From the IMG/VR virus record IMGVR_UViG_3300041809_000794, positions 1 through 24,390 of that record: 24,390 nt of DNA. The stretch is one strand, 5' to 3'. The stretch is from a virus. Below the pieces are notes generated by a model that worked only from the letters and a program-made list of their open reading frames with translations, was not told where the DNA came from and ran no database searches. Of the stretch, positions 22,074 through 24,390 are shown in pieces. The stretch's first letter is position 1, and every line of letters begins with the position of its first letter. The position numbers and the translations under genes are program-made.

Positions 22074-24390
22074 CTACCAGCTATTGCTCTTGACCTCTTG
22101 CCTTGCTTTATTGATTACATTCATCTTTTCGCGGAAATCTCCAGCCAAAGATTTAACAATATTATTACTTTTGTGCATTATATCGTATGCCGAAGGGGGC
22201 ATAGAAAACGTAAGAATAAGTGCGTCCGCTAAATCACAGCTTCTTAAGCCACGAGCCTTCATCTTTTCTTTAGGTTCCATCACTAATCTAGAGTTAGAGT
22301 CATAGCTATATTTAATATTGCAGAGATCGCCTTGTAGTTCATTTGAATCTATTAATTGCACTGGAGCATCTTCTAGCCAGTCGCGGAAAAGCCCAAACAT
22401 CTCACTACGCTTGTTTAAAAAGCGCTCATGATTAAAAGGTTTTGAGCCAAAGTTAACCCCAACAACAATATCGCGATTACCAAGCTCATTAAGTCTATCT
22501 ATTATGCCAGAGCCTCCACCTAAATCTATAAATACTTTTGAAAGTTTATATTCTTCAATAAGCTGTACTAGTATTCCAACAATTTCCATATTGTCTATTT
22601 TTTTAAACGTCTTTAAATAAAGGACCACGCGTCCTTGACGTATAACTATGCAAGTTCTATCCTCTCCAAATCTTGCTACATCTACCCCGCATATTTTTGG
22701 CCCATAAGGTTCACATTTAGTCTTCCTAGCCCTCATTACCAGCTCTGGAGAAATAAAGGTATCTTCTCCCGATAATTGAAATGCTTCTGCTGCATCACTT
22801 GGATATTCGACAGAAAAAACCTTTTCACCGTCTTGCCCATCAATAGAGAGTTCAATTATTTTATTCCTACGCCAAGCTAATTGCTCTTTGGTTAATGAAT
22901 AAGCTTGTTGCAAAAACAGTTCCTTTTCTGTTTCTTTTAAGTCGTCCTGGCTCTCTCTTTTATATTCATTTTGCCAATGCCAAGGAACAAATATAGGAAT
23001 GTAGTCTGATAAACCAGATTCAGCCTTTTGATACATTTGATGAAAAAAATTACCAATTCCATTAGCAGTAGATTCAAATATAATTTCTGTTCCATTAACA
23101 TCAGGAACCGCTTGTAGTAATCCTTTAAAGATTTCTCCTGCATTATTCCAAAAGGCACATTCTGAATTTTTTGCAGCCCCATGAATAATACAATATGAAT
23201 GATCTTCATGATTTACTTCAAAATCATAAACTGCCTGCAATCCTGCGTTTTCTATATTTTTAATTCTTACCCAAGCATATCCGTTATTGATTTCTGTCAC
23301 ATGAGGGGCATAATTTTTATTAGATGTTACTTTAGAAACAATTCTTTCTGCTAGAGGTTTTCCTATTTCTTCTGTTAATTTTCTTGCGCCGTCTCCACAT
23401 AAAATTATTGTATATTTAGCTTTTTCATTTCTGCCACCTCTAATTGCTCCTTCCATATATTTAATTGATGCCCATCCATACCCCAATGACGCCATTATAT
23501 CCCGACAGGTTATACTTAAAGAACTATGAATTGATGAGATAAGTATTGATTTACTTGTTTTGTTTACATACCCATCGCCAGAAATATAACCATGAAGCAT
23601 TCCTTTGCAAAAATTTTCCCCAAAACTTGCCCACCCGCGAGGGAAATGTTTATCTTTAACTCTTCCACACCAATAATTAATAAATCCTACAAATTGATTG
23701 CCATATACTTTTATTATAGTAGTTAAACAATCTTCTCTATATTTCACGTTAATACTTGAAAAATAATCATTAAAGGGCATCAGCCACTCTAACGTACGTT
23801 CAGTTTCTTTTCTATGTACAGCAAATTCTATATGAGACGGATTGTGTGGATATTTATATTGTAATTTTAGGTGCCCTTCTGCTAAATATAACCCTATTAT
23901 TCTTCCTAATTCATACGTAATATTTATTTCTTCTGGAATTAAAAATTGACGACCACCGCCTTGTTTTTTAATAGAGGCTTTTGGCATAGGAAATTTTTTA
24001 AATGAATTATATATTTTAGACACCGGATAACCAATACTATCACCTACTTGTAACTCCCCTAATTCTTTCCATCCATCAGGAGTAAAAAATTTATGTTCCT
24101 TAGTTGCTACCAGGGGAAATGATAGAAGTCCTCTAAATTTTACAGAAATACATTCTTTTTCCTGTGAAGATATAAAAGAAACTGTAGCTATACCACCGGT
24201 ATGAGTTAAAACCAAATCACCTATTTTAAAGTCTTGGATATGGCGAACAGAACCAATAGATGGATCATAAACTAAAGTATCAAAAGCCAAACAATTATGC
24301 GATAATTGAATAGTAGTGCCACGTCCTTCGGTCTTTGTTTCAGCAGTTCCAATTTTATAACCGCTATCTAATAAACCAAAATTTAATTCC
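22074..24390 (-). CDS. Large terminase subunit with intein (partial, 5' end outside window)
   Basis: The ATPase-nuclease motor that packages DNA through the portal. The frame stays open across the right edge: 32 N-extein residues are visible (ending G-R-G-T-T-I-Q-L-S-H-N). Then comes the intein (23166-24293), then S-E-C-A-F-W-N-N-A and about 360 more residues. The RNase H-type nuclease region shows three acidic sites: C-G-V-D-V-A-R-F-G-E-D, V-F-I-D-L-G-G-G-S-G and S-C-D-L-A-D-A-L. The Walker A part lies outside the window. The TTG at 24290 is not a start but the second codon of the intein. After splicing, H-N-S-E-C-A-F-W reads like the conserved H-x-S-E-x-A-F-W of this family. Confidence 0.88.
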   Translation of the reverse strand, partial: ELNFGLLDSGYKIGTAETKTEGRGTTIQLSHNCLAFDTLVYDPSIGSVRHIQDFKIGDLVLTHTGGIATVSFISSQEKECISVKFRGLLSFPLVATKEHKFFTPDGWKELGELQVGDSIGYPVSKIYNSFKKFPMPKASIKKQGGGRQFLIPEEINITYELGRIIGLYLAEGHLKLQYKYPHNPSHIEFAVHRKETERTLEWLMPFNDYFSSINVKYREDCLTTIIKVYGNQFVGFINYWCGRVKDKHFPRGWASFGENFCKGMLHGYISGDGYVNKTSKSILISSIHSSLSITCRDIMASLGYGWASIKYMEGAIRGGRNEKAKYTIILCGDGARKLTEEIGKPLAERIVSKVTSNKNYAPHVTEINNGYAWVRIKNIENAGLQAVYDFEVNHEDHSYCIIHGAAKNSECAFWNNAGEIFKGLLQAVPDVNGTEIIFESTANGIGNFFHQMYQKAESGLSDYIPIFVPWHWQNEYKRESQDDLKETEKELFLQQAYSLTKEQLAWRRNKIIELSIDGQDGEKVFSVEYPSDAAEAFQLSGEDTFISPELVMRARKTKCEPYGPKICGVDVARFGEDRTCIVIRQGRVVLYLKTFKKIDNMEIVGILVQLIEEYKLSKVFIDLGGGSGIIDRLNELGNRDIVVGVNFGSKPFNHERFLNKRSEMFGLFRDWLEDAPVQLIDSNELQGDLCNIKYSYDSNSRLVMEPKEKMKARGLRSCDLADALILTFSMPPSAYDIMHKSNNIVKSLAGDFREKMNVINKARQEVKSNSW
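23166..24293 (-). mobile_element. Intein with LAGLIDADG homing endonuclease (376 codons)
   Basis: It begins with Cys1 (C-L-A-F-D-T, block A) after H-N. Block B is V-A-T-K-E-H with T64 and H67. The endonuclease part has two motifs, I-I-G-L-Y-L-A-E-G-H (about 132-141, acidic E139) and M-L-H-G-Y-I-S-G-D-G (about 232-241, acidic D240). Block F is V-Y-D-F-E-V-N-H-E-D-H-S-Y. The last residue is Asn376, followed by Ser+1. So all parts needed for splicing and homing are there. The usual penultimate His is Lys here (A-A-K-N), which in other inteins can slow or alter the last step. The site lies at a highly conserved ATPase motif, as is usual for inteins. Confidence 0.9.

Noticed and set aside
22937-23209. 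90-codon minus-strand frame inside the terminase gene
   Set aside because: It overlaps the conserved terminase frame in another phase and its sequence has no recognisable pattern.
24288-24290. TTG start codon giving a 738-aa terminase
   Set aside because: It is the second codon of the intein. The frame continues upstream through Cys1 and 32 extein residues to the window edge.

Overview
The window is a low-GC stretch of a tailed phage or prophage with a short-tailed, P22-like virion. Nearly all genes lie on the minus strand, so transcription runs from the right edge to the left edge. In that direction the order is: large terminase (running off the right edge), a 65-aa unknown, P22-type portal, an accessory island, scaffold, coat, an unassigned structural protein, a gp4-like tail adaptor, a gp10-like tail hub protein, an 84-aa protein, three DNA-ejection-type proteins, a large tail fibre, and a run of smaller receptor-binding or fibre proteins that runs off the left edge. 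The gene set implies a Gram-negative host. A KilA-N fragment like those of Rickettsiales and Legionellales elements, and an NLS-like tail on one accessory protein, hint at an intracellular host, but this is inference.

Packaging end (19512-24390): the terminase is split by a complete intein of 376 codons with splicing blocks and a two-motif LAGLIDADG endonuclease. It sits exactly at the conserved H-x-S-E-x-A-F-W region of the ATPase.

Accessory island (about 15750-19510), between portal and scaffold, where P22-type phages have no such genes: a full-length Ro60/Rsr protein (TROVE plus vWA) with its own promoter. Right behind it, a near-consensus promoter (TTGACA-18-TATAAT) overlaps the end of that gene and drives a 96-nt sequence that folds into a closed multi-helix RNA, here called a Y-RNA-like gene. 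Then come three small genes, a bidirectional terminator, an array of 21-bp repeats carrying a TTACCT palindrome, and a broken KilA-N gene.

Virion assembly block (5825-15610): scaffold, coat, tail adaptor, tail hub and ejection proteins, mostly tightly spaced, with hairpins in the coat leader and after the coat and 322-aa genes. The tail adaptor is unusual in carrying two tandem copies of an about 70-aa beta-type module. The same module occurs twice in the tail fibre and once in the left-edge gene.

Tail/receptor block (1-5447): a 664-aa fibre followed by five genes. The last three are tandem paralogues joined by stop-start or nearly overlapping junctions, and they share a module with the gene before them. 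A lone plus-strand coiled-coil/membrane mini-gene with its own promoter (5466-5722) separates the ejection genes from the tail block.
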